From: a virus
IMG/VR virus record: IMGVR_UViG_3300023278_002502
Span: 1-29,457 of that record
Length of the DNA stretch: 29,457 nucleotides
Reading direction: 5' to 3' (one strand)
Shown piece after piece: positions 8,987 through 16,451 of the stretch. Below the pieces are notes generated by a model that worked only from the letters and a program-made list of their open reading frames with translations, ran no database searches and had not been told where the DNA came from. Each line of letters starts with the position of its first letter. The first letter of the stretch is position 1. Made by a program: the position numbers and the translations under genes.

Positions 8987-9622
8987 TGGCTGACCTCCCC
9001 CTATCTACTAACTCATCCCACACACCGTGGTAGAAAAACCGAATTTCTGACAGCTCCATTGTGCGGACATCCGGAAGGCTCGAATACTCCCGGCACACCG
9101 CCCAAATCATGGACACTAGACCCGGCAAGCCCCGGACACGCACCTCCCGTCCCCCCTTGCCTACTAGGGGTGTTACGCAGAAGCCAAAAAAATCACAGCC
9201 AACGCCTGGCACACTTTCAGGTCCCGCCCGTCCATCTGCCCAAAGATCGCGTCAGGCTGCCCCGTGAAATTTCCCATGTAACTCATGATTTTGTGAATGT
9301 TGTGCGTGTCCTTGAACCGGTCGAAGTCGAGCAGCGCCTTTCCACCCGGAACACGGAAATCCAGCTGGCCCGTCTTCACGGTGGGCCAGCGCAGGGTATA
9401 GCTCGGGTCCCCTGTGTCACCCACAACCAAGTGTCCGGACATCATGACCCGAACTATGGTTCGTTTCCATTTGTTGAAGCCACTACGGTCGTCTTCCTCC
9501 ATGTCCGCTAGATCCGTGTCGATATCCCACGCCGCAGCAAACCGCTCGAACTCCGCCCGCGCGGTTTCCTTCTCAACACTCACACCCACATCAACCGGCG
9601 CCGTCTTTTCTTGCTTCGTCAT
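8970..9622 (-). CDS. Tail assembly chaperone, long frameshift product (GT-type)
   Basis: A second frame, open leftward of the short chaperone and ending with TAG at 8970, is joined to it by a -1 slip at 9191-9185. The fusion would be 146 residues of the upstream frame plus 71 from the second, 217 in all. The second frame has no good start of its own and contains SEIRFFYHGVWDELVDRGRS, typical of tail chaperone extensions. It overlaps the tape measure start by 17 bases. In lambda (G/GT) and nearly all long-tailed phages such a pair, made in a fixed ratio, loads tube protein onto the tape measure. Confidence 0.8.
9173..9622 (-). CDS. Tail assembly chaperone, short product (G-type)
   Basis: A 149-residue protein between the tail tube and tape measure genes, the standard position of the G-type tail assembly chaperone (Mu gp41). 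Residues about 30-75 (FAAAWDIDTDLADMEEDDRSGFNKWKRTIVRVMMSGHLVV) and 85-110 (KTGQLDFRVPGGKALLDFDRFKD) fit the helical plus small beta pattern of this family. It starts at ATG 9622 behind GGGGGCTAT and terminates at TAA three codons after the slippery run. It is not part of the virion in known systems. Confidence 0.82.
   Translation of the reverse strand: MTKQEKTAPVDVGVSVEKETARAEFERFAAAWDIDTDLADMEEDDRSGFNKWKRTIVRVMMSGHLVVGDTGDPSYTLRWPTVKTGQLDFRVPGGKALLDFDRFKDTHNIHKIMSYMGNFTGQPDAIFGQMDGRDLKVCQALAVIFLASA
9185..9191 (-). promoter_or_regulatory. -1 ribosomal frameshift site (T TTT TTG)
   Basis: On the minus strand the chaperone frame reads GTG ATT TTT TTG GCT. The heptamer T TTT TTG fits the X XXY YYZ rule, so both the P-site and A-site tRNAs can re-pair one base back; translation then continues GGC TTC TGC GTA into the downstream frame. 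The site is three codons before the zero-frame stop, exactly where tail chaperone genes carry their slip site. Confidence 0.82.
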
Positions 9623-9639
9623 ATAGCCCCCTCTTCACT

Positions 9640-10026
9640 CTAGCCTTGCTGTGTCAGCTTCCCGGGACCGGCCAGCCCCAGAGCTGTGGTGCCTGCCGCT
9701 GCGCTATACACCGGCTCGCCCACAATCTGGCCCGTCCCGTTGTGGACGGTCCCATCGGTCAGCGTGATCGCGACGGAAAAATTGCCTTTCTGGTCTGCCA
9801 GATTTTGGATGAACTCCGGATCCCCGTTGATGTTGTCCGTGTCAACGGCCACATCAGCAACCGACCACGCGACACGGGTCTTAATCAGACGCGCGGACCC
9901 GTCACCGTTGGGTGACTGCTCGTTCTCCCACCCGCCGCGCTTGGTCTGCGCGTCAGAATCGGCAGCCACGGAAAAATTCCGACCCGCCAAGTTGAGCGCC
10001 AGGACACTCCCGCCGATTGCTGACAT
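9640..10026 (-). CDS. Tail tube protein
   Basis: A 128-residue protein placed after the sheath genes and before the chaperones, the position of the tube gene (Mu gpM/gp40). The sequence is mostly short beta strands (GSVLALNLAGRNFSVAADSDAQ, NFSVAITLTDGTVHNGTGQIVGEPVYSAAAG) as expected of the beta-barrel that stacks into the inner tube through which DNA passes. Length is close to that of Mu gpM. Start ATG 10026 follows a strong ribosome site (TAGGGGGTCAAT). Identification rests on position, size and fold pattern rather than a diagnostic motif. Confidence 0.75.
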   Translation of the reverse strand: MSAIGGSVLALNLAGRNFSVAADSDAQTKRGGWENEQSPNGDGSARLIKTRVAWSVADVAVDTDNINGDPEFIQNLADQKGNFSVAITLTDGTVHNGTGQIVGEPVYSAAAGTTALGLAGPGKLTQQG

Positions 10027-10035
10027 ATTGACCCC

Positions 10036-11586
10036 CTATCCTGTGGTGAAGCCGAAACCGAGCTCCACCGATGTGATGTTAGCCACGCCCGAAATCTTGA
10101 CCGTGAGTCCCAGATCCAAGCGCTTATTGCTCGCCGCGTCGGCGAATATCGTGCCTTTGGCAAAACCCGGGTCTGTAATGATCGCGGACAGCGCCAAACG
10201 GTCGACTATGCTCGCGAGCGCCGTTTGCGCGGCGCCAACTGTCCGCGCAGCCGGGTTTACCGTAGCCTGATCGTCCGCAACAATCGGGGCGCCGTTCCAA
10301 TCCGCGGACTCGAACTCCTGCCGGATAGCGTAAATGCAATTGGCTAGTTTCATGATATCCGAAACATAACGAAACGCTGAGAGCTCCGCGTCAATGCCGA
10401 GCACCGCAACACCCGGCGGCGCGAGGAGCTCTGCACACTGCGCCAACGGCTCGCCACACTGCGCCAACAATTCGCCGCACGACATGGGGAACGTCAGAAC
10501 CTTAGTGTCTACCACATGGTAAAACGTGACCGTGTCGGATATCTGCCCCGCACCCGCAACGAGCCGCGTAGTAGACAAGCCCGCAGTCACTGCGGTGTCA
10601 CGGTCCCCGTAGCCAAACTGCTGCTCGGGCGTGCCTGGCGAGAGCGGTGCCAACGAGCCGCGGGCGAAATCGCGCGCCGGGTTCTCGTTGGCCACCACCG
10701 CCACCTGACTGGCGAACCCCGCCGCGATCGCCCACGCCGTCTCACGAGAACCGCCGTAGATCGGCATAGAGTTGGTACGATCCTCGAGGTGCTGCGCAGC
10801 AACCGCCACCGAATTGGCCAAGCTAGGGTCGTTCTGTCCCGTGAAGACAACCGCCGGCCGAGCGTCCACAGACCCCCAACGGGCAAGCCCCCACGCCTCA
10901 CAGGCGTCAAAAGCGGCAGAATCCCCGGGCTCGGACCCGTTTACCACAATCGTTTCCCACTTGTCGCCGATCGCGTCAAGCGCCGGTTGGACGTCGGCGT
11001 AGGGCGTCCCGCCCGATAGCGGCGTGGTGCTCCACGTCTTATCCCGGCCACCGCTCAGCACGTCCACGTGGACCGCCATCCCGTTGGCGCTACCACCTTT
11101 CCATTTCGCAGTTAGCGCTACGTTGGGGATGGCAAAACTCGGAGTGACTGGTATGTCGGGAAAATCAAGTATGAACACCCCGACAGATAGCAGCACCCCC
11201 ACAGCGGAGGTGCCTGCCGGTAGGGACAAACCCGATAGGACAAAGCCGCCGACCGTGATACGCAGCACCACGTCGTCCGCAAGCGATGTGAACGGGGCGA
11301 ACCCAAGCAGCCCCGCCGCAGCGACCGCGGCGGGTGGCTCCTGCAGCGCGTAGGCGGTGAGTGGGATACTGCCGAGGCCACCCCGATCGGGTGGCTTGAG
11401 AATTTCCGCCATACGGGCCAACGGACTGGAGCGGCCGTAAACCTGCCGGGCTTGCGCCGCGCTCGAGATGCCAGTGGCCTCGCTAGGGTACACCACCCCG
11501 GCGAGACCCTGCCCAATCATCGCGACACACTGCGGGAGAAAAGAGGAGCTCACGGCCGCCGGCCCCGGTTGGGCGGCGACGCCCAC
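10036..11586 (-). CDS. Tail sheath protein, second tandem paralogue
   Basis: A 516-residue sheath protein, homologous along its length to the gene before it: LPQCVAMIGQG versus LPQRVAIVGQG, LTAKWKGGSANGMAV versus LTAKWKGVSTNDLTV, WETIVVN versus WETMVVN, SDTVTFYH, and the C-terminal KRLDLGLTVKISGVANITSVELGFGF. It carries an insert at about residues 355-395 absent from the first copy, containing a cysteine-rich 21-bp repeat. GTG 11586 is the first accepted start, but conserved residues (ARVVGV) begin upstream of it in the same open frame, so the true start is uncertain. Whether it replaces or mixes with the first sheath protein cannot be told. Confidence 0.85.
   Translation of the reverse strand: MGVAAQPGPAAVSSSFLPQCVAMIGQGLAGVVYPSEATGISSAAQARQVYGRSSPLARMAEILKPPDRGGLGSIPLTAYALQEPPAAVAAAGLLGFAPFTSLADDVVLRITVGGFVLSGLSLPAGTSAVGVLLSVGVFILDFPDIPVTPSFAIPNVALTAKWKGGSANGMAVHVDVLSGGRDKTWSTTPLSGGTPYADVQPALDAIGDKWETIVVNGSEPGDSAAFDACEAWGLARWGSVDARPAVVFTGQNDPSLANSVAVAAQHLEDRTNSMPIYGGSRETAWAIAAGFASQVAVVANENPARDFARGSLAPLSPGTPEQQFGYGDRDTAVTAGLSTTRLVAGAGQISDTVTFYHVVDTKVLTFPMSCGELLAQCGEPLAQCAELLAPPGVAVLGIDAELSAFRYVSDIMKLANCIYAIRQEFESADWNGAPIVADDQATVNPAARTVGAAQTALASIVDRLALSAIITDPGFAKGTIFADAASNKRLDLGLTVKISGVANITSVELGFGFTTG
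10434..10475 (-). repeat. 21-bp tandem repeat inside second sheath gene
   Basis: Two adjacent 21-bp units begin with the same 14 bases (cacactgcgccaac) at 10434 and 10455 and are followed by a degenerate third. They encode the heptad-like repeat ELLAQCG / EPLAQCA / ELLAPPG. The block lies in a segment missing from the other sheath paralogue, so it expanded after duplication or was inserted. Confidence 0.8.
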
Positions 11587-11621
11587 GACCCGAGCTGTCG
11601 ACTGCGCGCCTACACTCCTCG

Positions 11622-13088
11622 CTACCCGCCGAAGTCAAAGCCGAAGTTGAGTTGCACGTCCATGATGTTGGCATTTCCGGACAGCTGCACCGTCACACCC
11701 ATATTGAGGCGCTTGGGACCCCCGAGAACCGCCGTGGTCTTGGGCTTCGCGATGTCCGGGTTGGTCAACACTGCATCTGCTGCCAGAGCGTCGATCATGG
11801 TGTTTAGTGCCGCGATCGCATCCTTGGGACTCTTCGCGTCCGGGTTGTTAGTGACTTGATCGTCCGCGATGAGCGGCGCGCCGTCCCACTCCTCACTATT
11901 GAAGATGAGCCCTGCGTTGTAAATCACCTGCTGCAGCTTGACGATGTCCACCACGTGGCGATAGGCCGGCGGCGTTTCTCCATCGGGGTGATAGAACGTC
12001 ACCACGTCCGACAGCACCGGAACGCCGTCGACAACCTTTCCGGTGGACACGCCGGCCGTAACCGCCGCGTCCCGGTCCAGATAGCTCCACTGCTGAGCAT
12101 CGGTCCCCGGATCGATCGTATTGAGCCTCAGGCGCGGATAGTCCCGGGGCGGGTTGGTGTTGGCCCGCTCTACGATGCGCGCGACACCTCGAGCCGCAAT
12201 CTGCAGCGGGAGACTGTTACTACCGACAACCGTGACGAGCGCGTTGACTCGATCGGACTTGCGCAAATCACCCGCCGCGGTCAGCGTGGCCAACGTCGCC
12301 TCATTCGTGCCGACGAACACCACCGCAGGCATTTGCGTGAGTGCATCCCAGCGCCCCTCACCCCAGGTCTCATAGAGATCGAGCGTGGTCGTGTCCGTGT
12401 ACTCGAGGCAATTGACGACCATGGTCTCCCACACGTCGACAATCTGCGCCAGCGTGGCGGTGACGTCCGGGTTGACCAGACCACCAACGGGGTCGGTAAT
12501 CGTGAACGTGATCCCGCTGATGGTCCCGATGACCGAAACCGTCAAGTCATTGGTTGAAACCCCTTTCCATTTTGCGGTGAGGTCGGTCACGTTGCCGATG
12601 CCTGCGACTGCGATCATCGGCATGGACACATTGCCGTTTATCGCGGCGACAATCTTGGGTGCGATCGTCGCCGGGAGCTCGCCGTCGTCAATCACAAACG
12701 GGGCGGACCGGACGCCGTTGATGTCAATGATGTAGCTGTCCGCGCCGACTTGAGTGCCAATCGGCTCGATATCGCCGAGCGCCGCAGCGCCGGCGCCATC
12801 GTCCACCATGGGGTAGAGCGTGACCGGAATCGAGCCAACCCCGTCCCCGTTGGACGGACGGACCTCGAGCATGGATAGGTGCAGGGGGCTGCCGAAACCG
12901 AACGTATTACCCACCTGGACCGCGGTCTGCACGACCACAGGGGTAGTCGCATAGGTGGCCAGCGTGTTGCCCTGGCCCACGATTGCGACACGCTGCGGCA
13001 GCTGCCTTGCTCCAGCGGCGCCTATGCTCGGATCGTAGACGGCCTCGACGCCAACAACGCGCGCGACTGCACTCGGACTAATTGTCAT
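11622..13088 (-). CDS. Tail sheath protein, first tandem paralogue
   Basis: A 488-residue contractile sheath protein of the Mu gpL type. Recognisable parts are the N-terminal handshake strand (ARVVGVEAVYDPSIG), LPQRVAIVGQGNTLATY, VGSIPVTLYPM, and the C-terminal domain: EEWDGAPLIADDQVTNNPDAKSPKDAI, and finally GPKRLNMGVTVQLSGNANIMDVQLNFGFDFGG. The C-terminal strand pairs with neighbouring subunits in known sheaths. Start ATG 13088 follows TAGGGGGTCACC. It ends in TAG, after which the second sheath copy follows within 36 bases. Confidence 0.9.
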   Translation of the reverse strand: MTISPSAVARVVGVEAVYDPSIGAAGARQLPQRVAIVGQGNTLATYATTPVVVQTAVQVGNTFGFGSPLHLSMLEVRPSNGDGVGSIPVTLYPMVDDGAGAAALGDIEPIGTQVGADSYIIDINGVRSAPFVIDDGELPATIAPKIVAAINGNVSMPMIAVAGIGNVTDLTAKWKGVSTNDLTVSVIGTISGITFTITDPVGGLVNPDVTATLAQIVDVWETMVVNCLEYTDTTTLDLYETWGEGRWDALTQMPAVVFVGTNEATLATLTAAGDLRKSDRVNALVTVVGSNSLPLQIAARGVARIVERANTNPPRDYPRLRLNTIDPGTDAQQWSYLDRDAAVTAGVSTGKVVDGVPVLSDVVTFYHPDGETPPAYRHVVDIVKLQQVIYNAGLIFNSEEWDGAPLIADDQVTNNPDAKSPKDAIAALNTMIDALAADAVLTNPDIAKPKTTAVLGGPKRLNMGVTVQLSGNANIMDVQLNFGFDFGG

Positions 13089-13097
13089 GGTGACCCC

Positions 13098-13775
13098 CTA
13101 TGGTGTGAAATCATATTCCACCTGCGCAACGACCATGCCGTCGGAGTCCCGCTTGATATCAAGCGCGATTTCCTCGAGCGGCGTTCCGGTCGCCTGCGGT
13201 GAAAACTCGTTAAAGTCCACGGCCACCGCCACACGGACGCCGCTAATGCTCTGCGCCTCATCGCTAGGCTGGCCTGGCAAAAAAGCGTTAATTGATTGGA
13301 TCCAGCGATTGCCGACGATGGGCAGCTGCAGATTGACATTCTGCGCAGCCATCAAAATGTCTTTCACGAACCGGACGCCGCGTTGCACCGTAAACGCCGC
13401 TTTTTCGTCGCCCGGATCCTGCCCACCCGCGCCGTTGTCCTTTGTGACGCCAAATCCAAGCACCTCAATATCGAAAATCCCGGAGTGTGTCTGGCGGTTT
13501 ACTGTATTGCCTCGAGCTCGATCGAACGTCCCCGAGTCATAGCGGACATTGAGTATCGGGGACTCATCCGACACCGGGCGGTTTAGGAACGCCTCCCAAG
13601 GCTTCGCCCGCTCGACGTACACCCGCATCGCCCATTCCTCAGGATTGGGCTTTGCTGCGGCCGTGGCCAGCGCCACCTGCGCGGCCTGGTTCTCCACGAG
13701 GATTGACGCAATCTGGTCTCGAACAATCTCGAAACCTGCAGGCGCGTCAATCAAGTCCGGTAGGACATCAGGCAT
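13098..13775 (-). CDS. Tail completion / terminator-like protein
   Basis: A 225-residue protein directly upstream of the sheath gene, the usual place for the tail terminator that caps the finished tail and docks it to the head (Mu gp37/gp38 area). The N-terminal PDVLPDLIDAPAGFEIVRDQIASILVENQ helix is followed by beta strands (NVRYDSGTFDRA, SGIFDIEVLGFGVTK) and a helix RGVRFVKDILMAAQN, a pattern that resembles phage terminator proteins with a central sheet and one helix. It overlaps the preceding gene by eight bases. Assignment is by position and pattern only. Confidence 0.55.
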   Translation of the reverse strand: MPDVLPDLIDAPAGFEIVRDQIASILVENQAAQVALATAAAKPNPEEWAMRVYVERAKPWEAFLNRPVSDESPILNVRYDSGTFDRARGNTVNRQTHSGIFDIEVLGFGVTKDNGAGGQDPGDEKAAFTVQRGVRFVKDILMAAQNVNLQLPIVGNRWIQSINAFLPGQPSDEAQSISGVRVAVAVDFNEFSPQATGTPLEEIALDIKRDSDGMVVAQVEYDFTP

Positions 13776-14148
13776 TCTGGTAGAACCCCAAAATACAAAC
13801 CAACACGTCTAACGTGCGATCTGGAATTGTGTGCAGAACATGCCACAGCTCGCCAGCCACGGACACTGTCCACGGTAGCGAGGTCTTTTCGGGGACACCG
13901 ATGGGGAAACTCGCGTAACCTGATACGGCCGTCAGCGTAGACAGCCGCAGCGTCACGGACGCAAAGCGGCCCGACACAAAGACGCCCGTCTCCGGATCCA
14001 AAATACGCCCGATGTCCTGCGCTTGTCCGAGTAGCGGCGCCACGCTGGTAAAGCCCGTCGGGTCGGTCAACACGATTGACTGGCCAAACTCCGTAGCCCC
14101 CTCGAGCGTAACGCCGAGGTCCGCCCGAGCTTGGGCCAGAATGCTCAC
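13768..14148 (-). CDS. Head-tail connector / neck protein candidate
   Basis: A 126-residue protein between the capsid region and the tail completion gene. GTG 14148 directly follows the TAA of the gene before it. The sequence pattern FGQSIVLTDPTGFTSVAPLLGQAQDIGRILDPETGVFVSGRFASVTLRLSTL, then LPWTVSVAGELWHV and TIPDRTLDVLVCILGFYQ, resembles small beta-sheet neck proteins such as lambda gpFII-type connectors found in this slot. No catalytic motif is visible. Function is inferred from location. Confidence 0.5.
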   Translation of the reverse strand: MSILAQARADLGVTLEGATEFGQSIVLTDPTGFTSVAPLLGQAQDIGRILDPETGVFVSGRFASVTLRLSTLTAVSGYASFPIGVPEKTSLPWTVSVAGELWHVLHTIPDRTLDVLVCILGFYQNA

Positions 14149-14523
14149 TTAGGGGCTCTCGGACGGCTCCGCGGTCACAGGCGCCGGTGCCGGGGGCGTC
14201 GGTGCCGGCGGCGCCGCGGGCGCCGTGGGCGGTGGCACAGCGCTCACCGCAGGATCCTGCGCGGCCTGCGCGCCGTCGGTGACCTCGAGAGGTCCGGGCG
14301 TCCGGGCGGCCTTCTCGGCCCGTGCGGCGGCGACAACGTCCTCCGGCAGCGTGCCGGGCATGACCCGCAGCAAAACACCCTTGTCCACAAGCACCTCGAG
14401 GCGCTTCTCGGCAACCTCCGGGTCGCTGATCCCGAGATGCCCGCCGGTGATCTCGCCAGCCTCGAACACCTTTCCCACACTACAGACAAGACTCCTGCCC
14501 GGCGCCACGTAATACTGTGCCAA
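14149..14523 (-). CDS. Small protein after capsid (Mu gp35 slot)
   Basis: About 124 residues if translation begins at TTG 14523. That start is chosen because it lies just after the capsid stop codon (14546-14544) and has AGGGGG eight bases upstream; longer readings would begin inside the capsid gene. The first 65 residues are folded-looking (AQYYVAPGRSLVCSVGKVFEAGEITGGHLGISDPEVAEKRLEVLVDKGVL). The C-terminal half is a disordered Pro/Ala tail rich in APPAPTPPAPAP. In Mu the gene after the capsid (gp35) also encodes a small protein with a short beta fold, so a head completion role is possible. Confidence 0.55.
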   Translation of the reverse strand: MAQYYVAPGRSLVCSVGKVFEAGEITGGHLGISDPEVAEKRLEVLVDKGVLLRVMPGTLPEDVVAAARAEKAARTPGPLEVTDGAQAAQDPAVSAVPPPTAPAAPPAPTPPAPAPVTAEPSESP

Positions 14524-14543
14524 AACTCTAGCCCCCTTTGTCG

Positions 14544-15626
14544 TTACACCCCGGTGTCGATTCGGCCGAAGGTATCGATGGCTGTCGGAATCGCGAGCGG
14601 CCGCGACTGCGCGCCTATCATGGTCTGCGTCCCGTCCGGAGTGGTCCATATGTTGGGCAGAATGTCGGCGGCCTGCGGGACGGTGATGCGCCCGGGCAGG
14701 AACGACGCGAATCGAGGATCCACGTTGACCGGCTGCGGGATGCCTGCAAAGACCATGTCCTTACGGCCGCGGCTCGCCATCACGATGCAGCTCTCGTCAT
14801 CGAGAAAAGGCGTATTGACCGAAGCGCCCGGAATCTCGCCCTCACTGGCGTAGGTCCATATCTGGTAACTGTAGGCACCAATCTGGATTTCACCGTAGAG
14901 CGTCGCGCCGCTGTCGAGCAGCCGCGGGTCGATGTTGGCCAGCAGCATACGCCGGCTATCCAGCCGCGTCTGCACGTCCGTGTTAGCCAGGAATGCCTCG
15001 AGCGTCGCGTCGCCCATGATGAGCATATCCGGATTGAGCTGCCCGTTGGTCCGAATGAGCTTGGCCACCGCGTTGATGTCCGCGAGTGGGGTACCGGCGC
15101 CACCAGTCCAGGCTACGCCGGCGGCCGGAAAGTGCGCCGCTTTGGGCTTGAAGTCGATGACGTAGGCGTCCACACCGGCGGCGTTCTTCAGCGTCAGCGT
15201 TCCGGTCTGCATGATCTGGCTACACTGGAGCTCCATGTTGCGCTTGATCATGTCCTCGAGCAACACGAGCTCGGTCAGGATCTGGCCGGCCAGCTCGGCC
15301 TGAAAGCCGATGTCGGTCGAATCGTACTCCGTCTCACCGAAACTCCGGTGCATGAGCCGGCTACAGTCGAAGGCCGCAGCCTCGGCCAGCGTGGGCGGCG
15401 TAAACAACTTGTTGGTGAAAACGTCCAGCGAGTTGATGTTGTGGCCGTTGCACGGATTGATAACCGACGCAATCTTCTCACCCGTGCGCCGCACGTCGAA
15501 GGTAACCTGCTCCCCAGGAAAAACGTTCTCGGGTGGCGTCTGAAACAGCGCACGAAAGAACATGTCGGGGCCGCGCCGCTGCGCGTAGGCCCGGATCATT
15601 CGTGTGCGCCAGGTACTGGGTGCCAT
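14544..15626 (-). CDS. Major capsid protein (lambda gpE family)
   Basis: A 360-residue capsid protein of the major capsid protein E family, which has the HK97 fold. Supporting segments are FFRALFQTPPENVFPGEQVTFDVRRTGEKIASVINPCNGHNI near the N-terminus (extended loop region), FQAELAGQILTELVLLEDMIKRNMELQCSQIMQTGTLTL (spine helix), DINAVAKLIRTNGQLNPDMLIMGDATLEAFL, and a C-terminal AGIPQPVNVDPRFASFLPG. It follows the decoration gene, as D and E do in lambda. Start ATG 15626 has TAGGGGGAAACC upstream. Confidence 0.9.
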   Translation of the reverse strand: MAPSTWRTRMIRAYAQRRGPDMFFRALFQTPPENVFPGEQVTFDVRRTGEKIASVINPCNGHNINSLDVFTNKLFTPPTLAEAAAFDCSRLMHRSFGETEYDSTDIGFQAELAGQILTELVLLEDMIKRNMELQCSQIMQTGTLTLKNAAGVDAYVIDFKPKAAHFPAAGVAWTGGAGTPLADINAVAKLIRTNGQLNPDMLIMGDATLEAFLANTDVQTRLDSRRMLLANIDPRLLDSGATLYGEIQIGAYSYQIWTYASEGEIPGASVNTPFLDDESCIVMASRGRKDMVFAGIPQPVNVDPRFASFLPGRITVPQAADILPNIWTTPDGTQTMIGAQSRPLAIPTAIDTFGRIDTGV

Positions 15627-15641
15627 GGTTTCCCCCTATTC

Positions 15642-16061
15642 CTACTGGTTGTCCAGCTGACCGAGCTCGGTCACATTGAGCGGAATGATCCCGAAGTCCC
15701 GGATCAGATCCTTCTGCGCCGGCGTGAGTACGCCAACCAGAGCGGGTGCGAAAATCAGCCGATCGAGGTTGACCTGCCCGCCTACGACGGCTTGAATGGG
15801 GATGTCCACCACGGGGTTGGCGGTGAGTGTATCCTCCGGCAGCACAGCCACCGGAATGGCGGTACCGTCGCCGGCCCCCACAACTGCCGGCGAGAGTTTG
15901 CCTGAGGCGGTCACGCGGCCGAGCAGCGTGCCTGCCGGGTAGGTCGTATCGACCGCAAGACCCAAGAACGTCTCACGAGTGTCCATGACCGTCCCGAATA
16001 GCTTGGGCGAGCCAACATCCTCATTGGTTACTGTCATACCGCCAGCGGGAAAACCACTCAT
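15642..16061 (-). CDS. Head decoration protein (lambda gpD family)
   Basis: A 139-residue protein with the head decoration family pattern: an AGTLLGRVTASGKLSPAVVGAGDGTAIPVAVLPEDT core at about 43-77, then QAVVGGQVNLDRL and a C-terminal helix TPAQKDLIRDFGIIPL. In lambda, gpD trimers bind the expanded capsid and strengthen it. The gene lies between the protease and capsid genes in the order C-D-E. Start ATG 16061 has AGGGG seven bases upstream. Confidence 0.9.
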   Translation of the reverse strand: MSGFPAGGMTVTNEDVGSPKLFGTVMDTRETFLGLAVDTTYPAGTLLGRVTASGKLSPAVVGAGDGTAIPVAVLPEDTLTANPVVDIPIQAVVGGQVNLDRLIFAPALVGVLTPAQKDLIRDFGIIPLNVTELGQLDNQ

Positions 16062-16076
16062 GCCGTGACCCCTTTT

Positions 16077-16451
16077 CTACGCCGTGGGCGGCGCGAATCC
16101 CATGTTTTGCTCGACCAGATCGAAGACTGCATCGGCCCGGGCGGCCTCATCGGGCGCGGTGCCGGCGGGAGCGGCGGGCGCCGGAGTACCCGGAGCGGCC
16201 CCCTCGAGCTCGGCAGCGTGCGCGGTCACCTCGGCAGCGTTGCGGCCGGCGGTCATGTACCCGGCCTGCACTTGCTGACTGGTGAGCTCGGCGCCGGAGA
16301 GGATATGCGACGCGGCCAGAATGCCCGCGGCGGGACTTGCGGCCCCCATGGTGACGTGAGCGCTGACCCGGTCGCGCTCCTGGTCTCGGCCAAACTGGAC
16401 GGCCTGCGCGTAAACCTCGGGATGTTGGGCCAGTAGCTCGGCAAGTGTCAT
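16077..16451 (-). CDS. Nested capsid scaffold protein (Nu3-like, internal start)
   Basis: An in-frame ATG at 16451, codon 269 of the protease gene, has a strong GGAGG ribosome site eight bases upstream (16464-16460). Translation from it would give a 124-residue protein starting MTLAELLAQHPEVYAQ, equal to the scaffold half alone. In lambda, Nu3 is made from an internal start in gene C in just this way. The site is within a coding sequence where such a strong match is not required, which supports real use; expression is not shown. Confidence 0.6.
   Translation of the reverse strand: MTLAELLAQHPEVYAQAVQFGRDQERDRVSAHVTMGAASPAAGILAASHILSGAELTSQQVQAGYMTAGRNAAEVTAHAAELEGAAPGTPAPAAPAGTAPDEAARADAVFDLVEQNMGFAPPTA

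Noticed and set aside
8046-9511. Long plus-strand open frames (8046-8897 and 8726-9511) opposite the tape measure and chaperone genes.
   Set aside because: They are shadows of well-supported genes, with no ribosome sites and low-complexity Ser/Ala or Arg/Pro translations.
11616-11640. Programmed -1 frameshift joining the two sheath genes.
   Set aside because: The bases before the first stop (GGC GGG TAG) do not form a standard slippery heptamer, and a sheath-sheath fusion would be structurally odd; kept only as a remote option under the start-codon finding.
14538-15905. 455-codon open frame antisense to the capsid and decoration genes.
   Set aside because: The opposite strand encodes a clear capsid protein; long antisense frames are expected in G+C-rich coding DNA, and the translation is rich in Arg/His/Gly without domains.
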